Position numbers and translations under genes: made by a program
In this document: piece after piece, positions 36,993-52,376 of the stretch
How the letters are laid out: the number at the start of each line of letters is the position of its first letter
How positions within the stretch are numbered: the stretch's first letter is position 1
NCBI GenBank assembly: GCA_030141605.1
Contig: JAQGDQ010000277.1
Location: 1 to 64,000, forward strand
Origin: Tubiluchus corallicola
Taxonomy: Eukaryota > Priapulida > Priapulimorpha > Priapulimorphida > Tubiluchidae
Direction of reading: 5' to 3'
Length of the DNA stretch: 64,000 bases
Notes under the pieces: model-generated
Told to the model about the DNA's origin: nothing
The model's input: the letters and a program-made list of their open reading frames with translations, nothing else
The model's database searches: none

Positions 36993-38860
36993 TTTTTCTG
37001 TTAGGATATTTGCTCCCAACTGTAATGAATTCACAGGATTTACAGGATTCACATAGAAAGTATTTTTATGACTCGTCACACGAACAACTCTGTCAACTTA
37101 GCAAGCCGCTGTCCCGCTTTTGCCTTTCACTTTTTTACACTTTTAATGTTTCTAAAATCTAAATGTAGACCACGTTTTGAGTTTGACTGACTCGTACAAA
37201 ACAAATTTGGAACTTAATTTTTTAATTTAAAAAAAAACTATCATTATTAACAGTGAAATTGACACCCCGTAATTATATTTCTGATGATTTTAGCTTTTTA
37301 GACTGAAAGGATTCTAGCTTTTGCTAACAATTCTATCACAATTCTGTTAAATCATTGCTATTGATCTGTTATTACAAGAAAGTTAACACCGAGTCATCGA
37401 TTCTCACTTTATATTTGACTTGAGCTTAAATTGCTGGTCATGTATTTTGATATAGCTGGTCGCCTTTCAGTAATCTCGTATCTACTTCACGCTTATCATT
37501 GGCAGAAAACTTGGGTAGATTAAAACCTGCCGGTAGAAAGGCACGTATCGCTAAAATGAAATCTGCACTTTTCATCAAGATCAATTTGTACAACGAGATG
37601 GTTTTCTTTGACCCACGCTGGGCATTGTGTTAAAAAACCTGGCTTCTGAAAAATGATCTGGCTTCAGCATTTTTACGCTGAGATCGCTAATTTATTCCCT
37701 TCTTATTGATTCGCTTAAGTGTTTTAAGATGTTTGCGGGTTTAAGACACTGAACACCTAGCATGAAAATTAAGCAGTTCTGAAAATTATCTTCATCCCGA
37801 ACGTACATAAGTTTCAAAATGTCAGTCTTGTGTTAATAGCACTGCTGTTGGGAACTTGTTAATCGCCTAATACACATTTAATTTACACTGTTTATCATCA
37901 AGCAGCAGTAGTCACTGATATTGGATCCGCCCCAGATGCTTCTGTTGCACGTGTTATGGATAACTCAGAACAAAGAAGCTGACAAACTCTGCCTGCAACG
38001 TCCCAGTTTTTAATAATGCACCGCAGTCTGATTGTATCCCTCACTATAAGTGACAAAGGCCTACAAATGTCATAAGTAATAAAAGTGGTAATGTAACTCT
38101 TTACCTATGAGACGTTATTATGGTGAGGGATTAATTTAGTGCTGGAATAAAAACGCATTAAAAAGCATCGCAAAAGTAAAGCCTCGAGTGATTCAAGCTA
38201 AACCTGAAATACTACTAATAGCAAATTGTAAGTTGAAATAAAAACAATAAGAAAGAATACATGCATTCCGCGCACTACATGAGGTGCAAAAAAGTGAGTT
38301 GTAGTTTATAACTCAATAGAAAAATGGTACATCTTAGTTAGAGTGTAGGCGTTTTCGCATAATGTTGCTTTGTAGAGAATTTTCATAGCGTAATAATGTT
38401 CAACTGACAGCTGAATGCATGTCATTCCGGGTAATTAAGATCAAATTAGATAGTGATGTTTATACCTCTTTGTTTGCCTGGAGTCAATTTAAATAAGTCC
38501 TTCACTGAGTGGGTGTTTGAAGTATTCAAGGTAAGCTATCGTCATCGCCGTCGTCATAATGGAAGTTGTCGTCCTTATTGGCATTGTTGTCAGTATAAAA
38601 AAGCTAGCATCACCACCATCAGACCGGGTTCCTAGCCATGTTCCAATGTGCATAACTCCTTAACGAGAGATACAGCTAGACAGCATGGCAGATGTAACTA
38701 TCCGAAACCACTTTTTTTGTGGTCACCTATCCAGTTATTAATCAGGCCGTGACCACTCAGAAATTTCCCCCTCGCCATTTGCTGGTTATTCGTTCAGCGT
38801 TTGACTTGTATATAATCTGTTCTGTTGTACTTCACTTCCTTCTTTCCTTCCTTCCTTTGT
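36993..38860. other. non-coding stretch
   Basis: AT-rich, with a short CTTCCTTT run at 38837-38858. No gene seen. Confidence 0.35.
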
Positions 38861-38861
38861 C

Positions 38862-38940
38862 AGGCTGGGTGGTCAAGTGGTCTAGATTTCGGACTGCATC
38901 CACGCATTTTTGGGTTCAAGTCTAGTGACTGCAACGCTAG
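38862..38940 (+). mobile_element. tRNA-derived SINE head
   Basis: GGCTGGGTGGTCAAGTGGTC contains a good A-box. It is followed by TTTCGGACTGCATCC, like a tRNA anticodon arm, and by the B-box GGGTTCAAGTC at the expected spacing. The ends do not pair as an acceptor stem, so a SINE is preferred over a tRNA gene. Confidence 0.55.
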
Positions 38941-39481
38941 GACACACACCTTGCATGTTATACATTGTTTGTGTGTTGTGTACTTACCTGTATTGTGGTC
39001 GTTAAATAGCCGTTTGTGCTAATGTTTCTGTTAAACGAGCAACGGTAAATAAATGTCTTTTGTTTAGTCTTCACACACCGGGTCAGCAGTAGCGTGGTTT
39101 TCGTAGTTATGGTGGTTATATCGTTTGTCAAGTCATTCAGTTAATCGGTTTTTCATTTTCAACCAAAACGACTTATAAGTATTTGTGCCTAGATTGTTGT
39201 TTATATCATTGCATCCTCTAATTGTGATTAGCCCTTTACAAATCATTATTTAACTAAATCTTTCCCTACAGTTCTTGTACAGAAAATGTCGCCTTATATC
39301 AAAGTCAAAAAAGAATTCTACGATCGCAAATTTAGTATGGTCATCTCTGCGTATTTTTACTGCAAGAAATGCGCCAGACAGACAATTCAAGACGCTGTTT
39401 CGCACGTTTTGTAATATTTTTTTCCTCATCAGTAGCAGCTTTCGTTGATTAACTGATGTTTGTCTTTCCATCTAACACAAG

Positions 39482-39631
39482 TGTGTGGTCGAATGCAGAA
39501 TGCTTCTTTGTTTCAAGGGAAATCAATGGCTCAGTTTGCATTTGGCACTTGCAACATTAGGAATGATTGCTTGCTTCCATTGCAATTCTTCTTGGACCAG
39601 GTTCGGCAAGAAGAAGAACAAAGAAAAATAG
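39482..39631 (+). CDS. candidate isolated exon of an unidentified gene
   Basis: A 150-bp stretch is bounded by a pyrimidine-rich acceptor (TTTGTCTTTCCATCTAACACAAG|) and a donor (ATAG|GTATTT), open in a 1-1 phase. It reads CGRMQNASLFQGKSMAQFAF, then GTCNIRNDCLLPLQFFLDQV and RQEEEQRK. The composition (Cys, charged helix at the end) looks like real protein, and the local base composition is less AT-rich. I find no neighbouring exons and recognise no family, so it may be an exon of a large-intron gene or a remnant. Confidence 0.35.
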   Translation, partial: CVVECRMLLCFKGNQWLSLHLALATLGMIACFHCNSSWTRFGKKKNKEK

Positions 39632-42600
39632 GTATTTTTTATTTACGTATCACGAAATTTCTTTCAGCAAATTCTATGCAACAAGCTACATCCAAAATCT
39701 TATTAATTGGCTTGTTTTTAAAATTTCAGCTAGCTAGTGCTCACCAAGTTTATTGCGTCCATTTATGTAGATGGGTTCCATGTATATTTTTTGCCTTTGT
39801 GATCAATCATCATTATGCCAATTGCATTAGAAATTTGACCTTATCAACTACTATTGAGGTTACTCGTGACAGTTTGTCATGCCATGTATACGATCAAATA
39901 TCAAAGTTACATCTAAATGACAAAAACTAGTTTGTAGTGAATTTTCTCAATAAAGTATGTTTTTTCTTTTATGATTTCCAATTTTAACTGTAGTATTACA
40001 TAATACTTTACGTAGCAAATAACCATAATTCTCTGTTATAAAAAAACGTATTGCAAAATGTATATGCAGTTAACTGCTATTCAGACGGTGACCAAGAAAT
40101 TCCACAAAATCAGCATTTTTCAATAATGTGTATCTCCAATTTGTCTGACACCACCCTTTGTGCTAGAGCAATTACATATGAGCCACTCACAATTGAGCAG
40201 CAGGGATAAACCTCTCACTGCGTCAACGAAATGTTTGAGTGATTAATGAGCACAAGAAGTTAAGCAGGCAAGCAAGAAATTAAGCAAGCAAAAAAACAAG
40301 CGAATGGTTCGGCCAGGAATCAGTCTTCTGGCAATAGCGAACGTATGAAGACCCCTTCTAAAGGTCTGATTGAAACAAAATTGTAATTACTCGCACATTA
40401 ACTCGTGGTCAGCATAGTCGTGGAGGAGGATATACTGGAAGTCTTGAAGCAGGAAGTGCTTAACATAATTAAATTTGGGCATATTTTACAATGAAAGTAT
40501 AGCATTTTTCTCTCTGCCAGTCTTACACATTTAGAAATATAACTGCGTATGCAGAAATTAAATTGCAGAATGTTATGCAAATGAAATTTAATCTTGTGTT
40601 ATTCTGTTTTCACTTTTCCTGCTGGTTGTAATTGGTGAAATTACAGAATTCAAATAAAACATTTGCTTCTAATTATTTCTAGTTGATAGAGTACAAAAAC
40701 CTTGTAAAACAGTTGTACATTTGGGATTGCACTGAGCTCTGCTAATGTCAAGTCAACCGTTGTAAGTGCTTCCCTCCAAGCAAAACGATGATTTAAAATG
40801 ACTTCGATATTATAAACTCCGACGGAAACCGTCGTTTTTGAAAACATTGGTTACGGTCGGGAAAGCAGCGGAAATAGTTTTATGTGTGGCGACTCAAGGG
40901 GGACGGGCATTAAAGGCGAGGTTAAGCCATTAAACGTGGAAAAGTTATTTCTCTTTAATCAATATTACAATTTTTATGCAAGCTGAGTAATTTATGCCAC
41001 TTACTCAAGTGCCAATCCGTTATAACATTTAAACGAATGAAACCATTTTGCGTATTTAAACTTGCGCTATGGTGACTATCATTAGTATGTAAAAGACAAA
41101 TACATGTAGATATGTAAGAAACAAGTTCTTTCTACGTTACTGCAACAAATTTGATTTTGAAATTGCTACGAGAAAAATGTCATCACCGCGTGACAAATAA
41201 TTAATCTTTGAAGGTAGCCTTTGTGTTTTATTTTAGTTTTTTCACGAAGAAAACTTATAAATTCAATGAGTGCCATTAAACCCATTTTTTTCATTTTGTT
41301 TCTAGCTTGAGAAAACATGTGTTACCGTGTATTTAGAAAAAAATCTGGTACAATCTGTGATCTATGACACACCTGAACTTTAACACACCTCACATTCTTA
41401 TTACACTAATCGTGTGACAGTATTCCCCAAAGTATGCATGTTCTGAGCTACATGGCACGCAAAGCTAATGCACCCAGTCGTTGTTTAAAACACTTCGTTT
41501 AAAAATTGATGATGCGTATTTTGTAATTTTGTTAAAATTTTTAAGATACATTTACAGCTGAGCAGAACGAAATAGTCAAATGTACGTCACTACTATCCAA
41601 AGAAAAAATTCTCTGGTGACATTCTCTCGTAAAGATAACGTAATCACGATTTTAGCGTGCTAATAACCTCATTACGTCATTACGGGTATATATATACACC
41701 AGTTTAGGCGCTTACAGAGTTGATCACGTGAGTCGAAGTAACACGTTTTTATCTCCACTGATCATGAATAATAAAATAGTCCGTGCACTACAGTAAACTC
41801 AAGTGAAGCGCCTTAGTTCTGTCTAAGAAAATTGTTTTCTGCTAACGCGAATATGCAAAGCAAGTATATTATGTTGGCCTACTAAGTGCTACTTGTTGTA
41901 TGTTGTATTTTGTGAAATTTATGGTGGTATTGTCTGTTATTTGGAATGAAGTTTATTTAATTCAATTCATTTCTAATTAAGTTTGAGGACGGCTTAATTT
42001 CTGTAGATTGATAACAATATGTACCGATCCGAAGGTGTCAATTAATACAGTAATGTCCTCATTGAAAAATATTGTTTATATTAGCTCCAGAGTAAAATGT
42101 GCTAATAATGTAGTACAATAACAACAATAATGCAAACACCAGTTTCACTCTTCACATGATGGGAAATGTATAGAAATACTCTGGTAGCTAGTGAAACTCA
42201 ACGTAATGTAATGTAATACTACATTACTGTAAGTTATTGCCATAACGATAGTTACAGAGACGCTCAAAACTATTATTAATTGAAGTAAAGATGAGTAAAC
42301 CACGGAAGCAATTTTCCTGGTGGTCGCCGATCTATTTCCTAACCATGTTCACGTTAACTTTGATTGTTGATCATAGTTACTCGGTAGCTAGTTACACAGC
42401 TACCTGACGCTTCGCAAAATTCATCAATAACTATTCTGTGTGCTCTGGAAAATACTGTCCCAGCGCTTATGACCAAGACATTACTTTTATGAAATATTAA
42501 TCCGATTAGCCTCAGTACCAATATAACACTCTCATTTGAAAGGAATCCATGGAATAAACGCCTATACATGATTAACGTCTATATGTTTTGGTTTGTTTAC

Positions 42601-43600
42601 AATGATGATAAAAATAACGCGCGTAATGTGACAGTCGGTCAAGGGCGGCTTGTTGAAAAAATAAATAAATATGTAGCTTACATAAATTGCTGGAGGATGA
42701 GATAAAGATGCAATGAAGATGAAGATATAGAGAGCCTGCGTGGAGATTTAGGAATTTGGTAAGTCACTGAAATAGGGTGGAGGAAATTTATAACAAGCTA
42801 TTGCCAATTAACACTAAGCAACGAAAGATGTTAAATGTGCTAAGCTTTTTTATATTCAAGATCGACATATTTTTGCGGAGAACCTTGTTTAAATAATTAA
42901 ACATTGACTGCTGCACGTGTCGCGGTTTACCGTGTTCGTCTCTAACACAGACATATACATAATCTTTATTTAAAGTCGGGCGTACAACGGAAGAATATTA
43001 GCCAAATAGGCAATTCATACCGACTAAATACAAAACTAAAGACACTAATGAAATTCCAACATCTATTAAATGAACCTGACATTGAGGGAGCACAGAAACG
43101 TCATGAATTATGCAGCATTACCACAGACGGCAAAACCGCTGTAATGAAGGCAAGTCATCAGGTACCGGTACACTTCTTGTATAAAATAATTGCATGCTCT
43201 TGCACAGCCACTTACCCTGGAGACGGTTAGCCTAATCTTAGAGGATGAGAATACATGCACGGTGATATGTAGAGCTTAATTAATCTAGGACGATGAAAGT
43301 GAAACCGGGGCATAACGATTAACAATGTAGCTCTTGCGACAGAATGTCTAATAGGAGTTTCCTGGAGGGCCTTTTATCAAAGGAAGCTTCAATTAACTGA
43401 AAAAAGTGACGCAAAGAACGCACTCCAGAACAAAGGAAAAAGGCTTTCACATTTAATACTAGTCGCACACGGCAAAAATCCGTATGCAGCAAACTGTGCG
43501 ACGTAAACAGTTTCACGAAAAATTATCCGCACACAGGGTAAGCACAGTAAACGTTTTGTAGATGACACGTGACAAAACGATATTGTTCAGATCTGTGGTC
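39632..43600. other. long non-coding stretch
   Basis: AT-rich throughout. A TATATATA box-like run at 41688-41696 has no gene attached that I can see. No exon or clear element boundary found. Confidence 0.35.
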
Positions 43601-43785
43601 GAATTCGCAAAGCTTCTTACGAACTGTTTTATTTGTAAGACCGTTCGCAAAAACACTTGTAGGTTATGATATTATTCACAAATGTTTCGTAACCTAAGAA
43701 GGTTGTTAAATGCGATCGTAACTTTTCAAAACAAAAAAATTCTTACGAAAGTTCTTACGAACGTGTTTGTGAATCCGGCTTCCGG
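43600..43785. mobile_element. possible palindromic element (weak)
   Basis: GAATTCGCAAAGCTTCTTACGAAC near the left side is loosely inverted by CTTACGAACGTGTTTGTGAATCC on the right, with several CTTACGAA-type internal repeats. The pairing is imperfect. Confidence 0.3.
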
Positions 43786-44341
43786 TTTTGCATGATGCGA
43801 ATTGTTGCAGAGAGCACGCATACGAGAACAGAATGAGACACAAAATAAGCATGTTGAACAAAAACCTATGTACGGTAATGTTGGTGAAACAAACAATCTA
43901 ACGCGCGCACGAGCAAAAATATGACTCATACAATTGCGTCAGCAAAATAATGAAATGATGTGAAAGTATAAATGTATAAGTAACGAAAACAAACCTAAAT
44001 CTGTATTTTACACGCAACAGTATGTTGGCCGTTGATTAAAAAACAGGGATGATGTGCGGAAAATTCGACTGGTAGCCGATTGTGATTTGCACAGTATTAA
44101 AAACCGCCCACAAGGCTGTTTACTAATGTCTCTCTTCCAGATTTTAGTGTTATCTAAATCGTATTAGTACTAAGATTTTGCAGGTCAATAAATACGAATT
44201 TTCTTTTACTGGCATAAACGTGAATCGAATTTGATAACTTTGTAAACCGTATTGAAACGGGATTACTGAATTTGGCTTATAAAAATTGCATTACATTTTA
44301 TAGCATTACGTTAATTTCGGGAACTGAAAAAATGTTGCATT

Positions 44342-44667
44342 GACACGATTCTAGTATTGAAACTGAAGACACGAAGTGGCAAAAGTCTTTGTTAGTCGCA
44401 GTAGAGCAAATATAACAACATGGAAACTATGGCTTTTAAAACATACAACACTTCAACAAATGGCAAGTTTTTTACTGTATTTACAAGAATATTGAGATTA
44501 CTTATAGTAGATGTGTTAGTGACACGATTCTAGTATTGAAACTGAAGACACTAAGTGGCAAAAGTCTTTGGTAGTCGCAGTAGAGCAAATATAACAACAT
44601 GGAAACTATGGCTTTTAAATCATACAACACTTCAACAAATGGCAAGTTTTTTACTGTATTTACAAGA
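44342..44667. repeat. recent 147-bp duplication, period 179 bp
   Basis: 44342-44488 and 44521-44667 align without gaps with about three mismatches by eye (for example GACACGAAGT versus GACACTAAGT). A 32-bp spacer separates them. No coding content. Confidence 0.93.
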
Positions 44668-45131
44668 CTTAGTCTCACTTCAATCATTATGGTTGACAGA
44701 GATGTTTGGACTATACTGACAAGCATAATTTGCTAAGTAGACATTCAAATCTGATGAACTCAGCATCTAGCTACTCTTTCAAGTGCAAACTCTTATAGAA
44801 ATGCACACAGCTACGCACAAATTTTTCTCGTACTTTTACAAAAAGAAGCATACACGTTCAGGCATTTTTTGATCCGTACAGATCCTCACAGACAGTCACA
44901 GATCCTTATACGTTTAGACACAGACGTTCACAGACTTGCACAGATTGGAGGAAACTCTTGCGAAATCTCACAGACTTTGCAAATGTTTTTATAGATCCGT
45001 AACGAATCCTCACAAGTTTCACCGATTATACAAGCGAAGTACTAATGTTGGTTGATGAGATCCTCAGAGGTAGATGCATAGAGTTTAAAGTTGTAAATTC
45101 AAATTCGTAATTATGCATATTTCCCAAACAG

Positions 45132-45218
45132 TCACTTCACATCATTTCACTTCACTTCACTTCACTTCACTTCACTTCACTTTACTTTACTTCACTTTAC
45201 TTTACTAAACTTTACTCA
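45132..45218. repeat. (ACTTC)n pentanucleotide repeat
   Basis: Repeated ACTTC units grade into ACTTT units at the right side. Confidence 0.93.
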
Positions 45219-45266
45219 GTAATTAAGATTTTCTGAGTCTATATTTGAATGTTATTTTGACTCTAA

Positions 45267-45450
45267 TTGCGCGTTCAGACTAGCGAGTTTTTTCGCCAAG
45301 TTAACTCGCTAAGTAACTCGTAAGCGTGTTCAATTAGTGTCAGAGAGTTTGCAATTTCTTGCCGTTAGTAACTCGCAAAGTAGTTCACACTTGCGAGTTT
45401 GCTGTCAGAGAGAAAATTCGCGACAGAATACTCGCAAGTCTAGATGCACC
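45267..45450. mobile_element. MITE-like element, GCGCGTTCAGAC terminus
   Basis: It begins GCGCGTTCAGACTAGCGAGT. In inverse orientation the right end reads TGCATCTAGACTTGCGAGT, giving imperfect terminal inverted repeats of about 35 bp around GCGAG-rich internal sequence. The left end matches the terminus of the element at 54459-54682. No clear target duplication. Confidence 0.5.
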
Positions 45451-47965
<2,515 letters not shown>

Positions 47966-47984
47966 TTATTTTCTTTTTTGTTGC

Positions 47985-48075
47985 TTTTTCCGTGTGACCT
48001 TTTCCTGTGACTTTTTTCCTGTGATTCTTTTCTGTGACTTTTTTACCTGTGGCTTTATTACCTGGCTTCCTTTAA
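47985..48075. repeat. one-armed array of ~15-bp units related to the foldback loci (locus C)
   Basis: Units such as CCTGTGACTTTTTT and TACCTGTGGCTTTAT are, in inverse, AGGTAAAAAAGTCAC-like. They match the CAC-AGG-(A/T)-A-run layout of locus A units. Only one orientation is present, next to the (GA)n tract. Confidence 0.5.
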
Positions 48076-49478
48076 CCAGCACTACTCAGCAAATCAGCGT
48101 GTTTCTACTGCGGTGTTTATTAGAGCACCCTGTATACGTTTTGCTTATTTGTTTCGCTAGTAATGCTATCATTGGTTGATTCATGACATACGAATCAAAA
48201 TTACATGAAACATGGCTTACATTATCCATTTGTACTACGGTACAGTGAAGCGATTCATATTCTGGTTAGCAGTTGAACATGTGTAGCTGGGCTCTTGTCT
48301 GGTAACTGCAGTATGTAATAAAGCTTGCGATGTTTTGCGCGGGGCTCTTATTTTAGTTTGCATTTTTGTGTCTTAAAACATTAAAAGTGCAATAAAATTA
48401 ACACTAAGCCAGAAATAAAATTAAATCATTACAGTACCCTGTTTTCAACAAACTGTTTGGTACAAAAACATCCCAATGTAACATTTGAATGCTATACTGA
48501 TTATACTAAAATTAGTATTTAAAGGCTAACATTTGTTAAGTCAGCATGTAAGTCAAGATTAATAATTTAATTTAGTTTATGCGTTAATAATTAGGTTAGA
48601 GTGGCTGATAATAGCTTTTCATTTTCTCTGGCAGTTGATAACGACAGGAGAGCCACAACCGGAACGTTGTTGTAAATCATTACTGGAAATAAAAACAAAT
48701 AAAGTTTCATATCATGTCACTGATTTTGCTGTTTATTCCGAGAGTTAGGTAATTTACTTACCCTGCTTTGGCATAATATCCGGCTGAAATTCTCACGTTA
48801 ATATTTACGTACAGTTCAAAAACTCACAAAAATTGGTAATATTCACGAAAATATTAAATAAAAAATATTCAGGTATCCACTTGTACCATCCCTTTTGTAG
48901 CATTTATAGTTCTTTCCTCGAGATATTATAAAAGAAAAAACAGCTAATTTTCAAGCACTACACCAGCAGTCATTACACACGTGAGCAAATGCTTGTGATA
49001 AACTCACAACTATTATCCAAGCGGCTGTTGTAGATTTCAGTAACAACACGGAGCTTCATACTTTTACTCCCCCACACTCTTGTTTTACGGCCCGTGTACT
49101 AGTGAAACCACTGCGAGCCAGCTTGCTCAACTTCAGAGAAAGCCATAATTTTTGCACGCATGTCAAAACTCGGAGAAGCCAAACCGGTATGTTGGGACTA
49201 GTTGTTTGCCGAGCAAGAGGAGGATAATTGAAACTTAATGGCAGCACGCTCTTACAATGTGTAAATACTTGTTTTAAACCATCTTGTTTAGACAGCAGTG
49301 CTCAACGAGTTAAAACTTGTGGGGTCGAACTGTCCATTATGATTTTGATCCGAATAATTAAAGGAAAACCGGACCCAATCTTAAACTACAGCTCAAAACA
49401 ATCTACCCTATAAAATAATGAAGAGAACATACCGTTTTTTCAAGAATGATTTACGCAAAAGAATTATTACCACAGAAT
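48076..49478. other. non-coding stretch
   Basis: AT-rich. An AACCGGAACGTTGT...AATAAA segment at about 48657-48708 resembles parts of 32820-32846 and 56697-56725. Confidence 0.35.
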
Positions 49479-49479
49479 G

Positions 49480-49680
49480 GTAATCTCGCGTACAGTTGTG
49501 ATGTCATCACTAGTTGGGCTCGACTGCCATTAGTTAAGTTTTTAACCTATTATTTAATTATCAGAAACGTCTTGGCATTATTACAGATGTTAAAATGTAT
49601 GTTACAGATGTTACCCTATTTCAGAATTGGGCAGGATATGAAAATGAAACGACATTCTGTTTTCCTTTAAGGTGATTTGA
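49480..49680 (+). repeat. dispersed repeat family R1, copy 3
   Basis: TGTGATGTCATCACTAGTTG, then TTTTTAACCTATTATTTAAT and TATCAGAAACGTCTTGGCAT, then GGCAGGATATGAAAATG and TTTTCCTTTAA, match the right-hand half of the copies at 16150-16515 and 29870-30290. Confidence 0.65.
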
Positions 49681-49789
49681 AAGTTCTGTTTTATCGTTGA
49701 AGACTTTATGTATGCATTATGTAAACAAATAAATGTCGTGTATTCACCCAGCCTAGCCGGAAAAAAGCTGATATGTATGAAGAACGAAA

Positions 49790-50161
49790 CAAGTAAACAA
49801 AGAGCAAATCCATGAATGCTGAGAGAGTGAATCAGTGAGTTTGAAAAACAGATGGACAAATTAAGATAGGGAGAAACAAAGAGATATAGATTCACTGACT
49901 CATCGTCAGACAGTGAGACGCACGATATGACATTGAAAACGCCGACGAACGAACAAAAAATCGGTGGATGAGTGTTGGTAATCGAATGAATAAGCAAAGG
50001 AATGAACCAATGAACGAATGAATGAATTAGTGAACAGAGAAATGAATAACCGAAAAAAGAAAAAACGAGTAATTGAATAAGTGAATAAGAAAATACTGAA
50101 AACACAAATAAGTGAATGAATGAGTGAACAAACGAATGAATAAATAAATGAATGAATGAAG
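49790..50161. repeat. degenerate (GAAT)n tract, interrupted by a retrotransposon insertion
   Basis: GAATGAATGA-type units with many substitutions continue after the 354-bp insertion at 50162-50515, to about 50660. The long stop-free frame on the minus strand is a product of the period. Confidence 0.8.
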
Positions 50162-50515
50162 TATTATTATTATAAAGATTATCATTATATAAAATCTTTA
50201 AAATCTTAGAAATTAATATCTTTAAAATCTATAAAATAATATGATATTACGCAAAAATAGCAATTTTTTAACTGTATTGGATGTTAATTACAAAGTAGCT
50301 AACTTCAGAAATGATCTTCATCTTCCACAACTTTCCATTATAAAATCATTTTTGATTAATTGCGCAAAATTTTCATATAAGTTATCGTTGTTTTGCAGAG
50401 TTATACCCATTAGGTTTCTATTGCCGAGTAGATTGATGAATGCTTTCTTTTTTCATTGTCAAGTAATTGGCGTCGGGAAAGTAGATGATCTGGTGTTTGT
50501 TCTTCCATTCCACAG
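50162..50515 (-). mobile_element. 5'-truncated non-LTR retrotransposon copy with 10-bp target duplication
   Basis: The insertion is bounded by ATGAATGAAG on both sides (50152-50161 and 50516-50525). On the minus strand it opens inside the C-terminal ORF with CGMEEQTPDHLLSRRQLLDN, matching ICSEEAQTVEHLLFNC of the element at 21311-23100. It then passes through an untranslated tail and ends TTATAATAATAATA. The 5' truncation, simple-repeat tail and flanking repeat are the signature of target-primed reverse transcription. Because the flank is itself a repeat, part of the duplication could be coincidental. Confidence 0.72.
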
Positions 50516-50679
50516 ATGAATGAAGGAGTAAACGAATGCATAGACAAACGAATAAGTGAAAAAAGTGAGCAAATGAGTGATTAGCTGATAGAACGAATGA
50601 ATGAAAGAAAACAAAAAAGTTAACGAATGAAGAAGTGAATGAGTGAATGAGCTAACGAATAATTGAAAAAACAACATTA

Positions 50680-52155
50680 AGAAGGTTATTACAGTTATAC
50701 ACACAGTATAAATGAAATTTGGTAGCACATGTTATTTTTTAATTCACTTCATTTACTTTTCTCTATCTTCTGCATCATTTGTACGTAAATCACGCGTATG
50801 TGTTCACCATTTTCACATAGCCTGAGGTGAAAACCAATACTAAATTGAAGTCAAATATTTTTCTTCTGAATATAGAACTTTTAATCGCCTTTCAAGAAAC
50901 TATAGGCAACAACCTGCCGAATGTGGATGCCATATAATGCACAATATATTTGGCATTAAGTTGCGACATTATAATTTTTCTGATCATCTATTTGCACTGC
51001 CTTTTCTTATTGGACTCCTGAAATATGTACGATAAACTCTCTTTTTGTGGAGCAGCCCCCTGAAACTGTTCGTTCAGCTAGTTTTAGTTGATTCATTAAA
51101 TCATTTTGCGGATTTTCTGTGGTCAAAGTTGCTTGGGGCAGGTTTACAAAATGGGCGTTGCGTTTACGTTAGAGAAATTAGTCAAATTACTTGCCATCAC
51201 CAAACAGCAGTTTTTTCTCACGTGCTTTTTTAACAGCAACAGCAAAGTTGGCAACAACTTCCAACACAAATCACTACCTCTTATGTCCCAGCATTAATAG
51301 CAACGGTGATACCAACAACAAGTCTCACCATGACAACCATAACAAGAGTGACAATGACAATTTTTTATAAATAACTACTGCAACAGTGACAGCAGTCTAA
51401 ACCACAGAAACAATAAGGTGTCAGCAATTCATATTGTATGAAGTTAAGCCGCACCAGGCGTGGATACTAAATGGATAAGTGTAGCCGAAAAACTGCTTTT
51501 GAGCAAAACCATTTGTCATATTACTTCCATCTATCTCTGTTATTGAAGGATGGCAATACACATCTGAATGTGCTAAAACACATCTGTCAGTTTACTGTCT
51601 TTGGTGTCGAGCTAGGTTCCGGTTTATGGGTTCAACATTGGTATACAATTGGTGCTACAATTGCTACAACTACACCGCCGCAATTACTGCTGTTATAGTT
51701 TTAAATTCAAGTATAGCTACAATTGCGATTGCCATGGGTGAGAGCAATATTTTATCCAGTTCAGAGTAGAAACGGAAGATGAGTTCAGTTTCATAACGAT
51801 TTATTTTATTCAATAAGGTTTACGTTTCTCGCTGCACTCGTTACTTTGCATCACAATACAGTTCTTCATTTTTTTTGTTGTGACAAGCCTCTAAACCTTT
51901 TGTGTGATCTGTAATTGCGTTAATGCTGTCTCTGAGACTTAATTGCATTTCGCAAAGGCCATGCTTGCACATTAATATTCATGAATATGCGAAACTCTTG
52001 GGACCAACATAATCCTACAGAGCGAAATGAAAATCAAACAAAAAATGGAAATTTATACGAGGGTGGATGCTTTAGAAAAAGAAGAGGGTGGGTACGAAAG
52101 AATGCAGGCAGTAAGGGTGTGCGATAAAGCCTTAAAATGGGTTGAAAAAGCGAAA
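50680..52155. other. non-coding stretch
   Basis: AT-rich, with a short CAACAA-type run at 51235-51330. No gene seen. Confidence 0.35.
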
Positions 52156-52159
52156 GAGT

Positions 52160-52376
52160 AGAAATAAGAGAGAATGAGAGAGTGAGAGGTAGAGAAAGAG
52201 AGCGAGAGAGAAATGAGAGATAGAGAGAGGAGAGAGAGAAAAAGGAAGAGAGAGAGAGGGGGAGATATAAGAGAGGAGAGAGAGGAGTGAAAGAATATGA
52301 GAGAGAAGAGAGAGGAGAGAGAAAGAGAGAGAGAGTGAGGAGAGAAAGAGAGGGATATAGAGAGAGTGAGTGAGAG
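52160..52376. repeat. imperfect (GA)n tract
   Basis: Degenerate GAGAGA sequence with A and T interruptions. Confidence 0.9.

Noticed and set aside
38862-38940. Functional tRNA gene
   Set aside because: A- and B-boxes are present, but the 5' and 3' ends do not pair as an acceptor stem.
41680-41760. TATATATA box followed by ATCACGTGA, considered as a promoter
   Set aside because: No exon or start codon in good context follows on the plus strand within the next kilobase.
49611-50105. 164-codon minus-strand open frame, hydrophobic
   Set aside because: It is produced by the degenerate (GAAT)n tract and has no domain or splice support.
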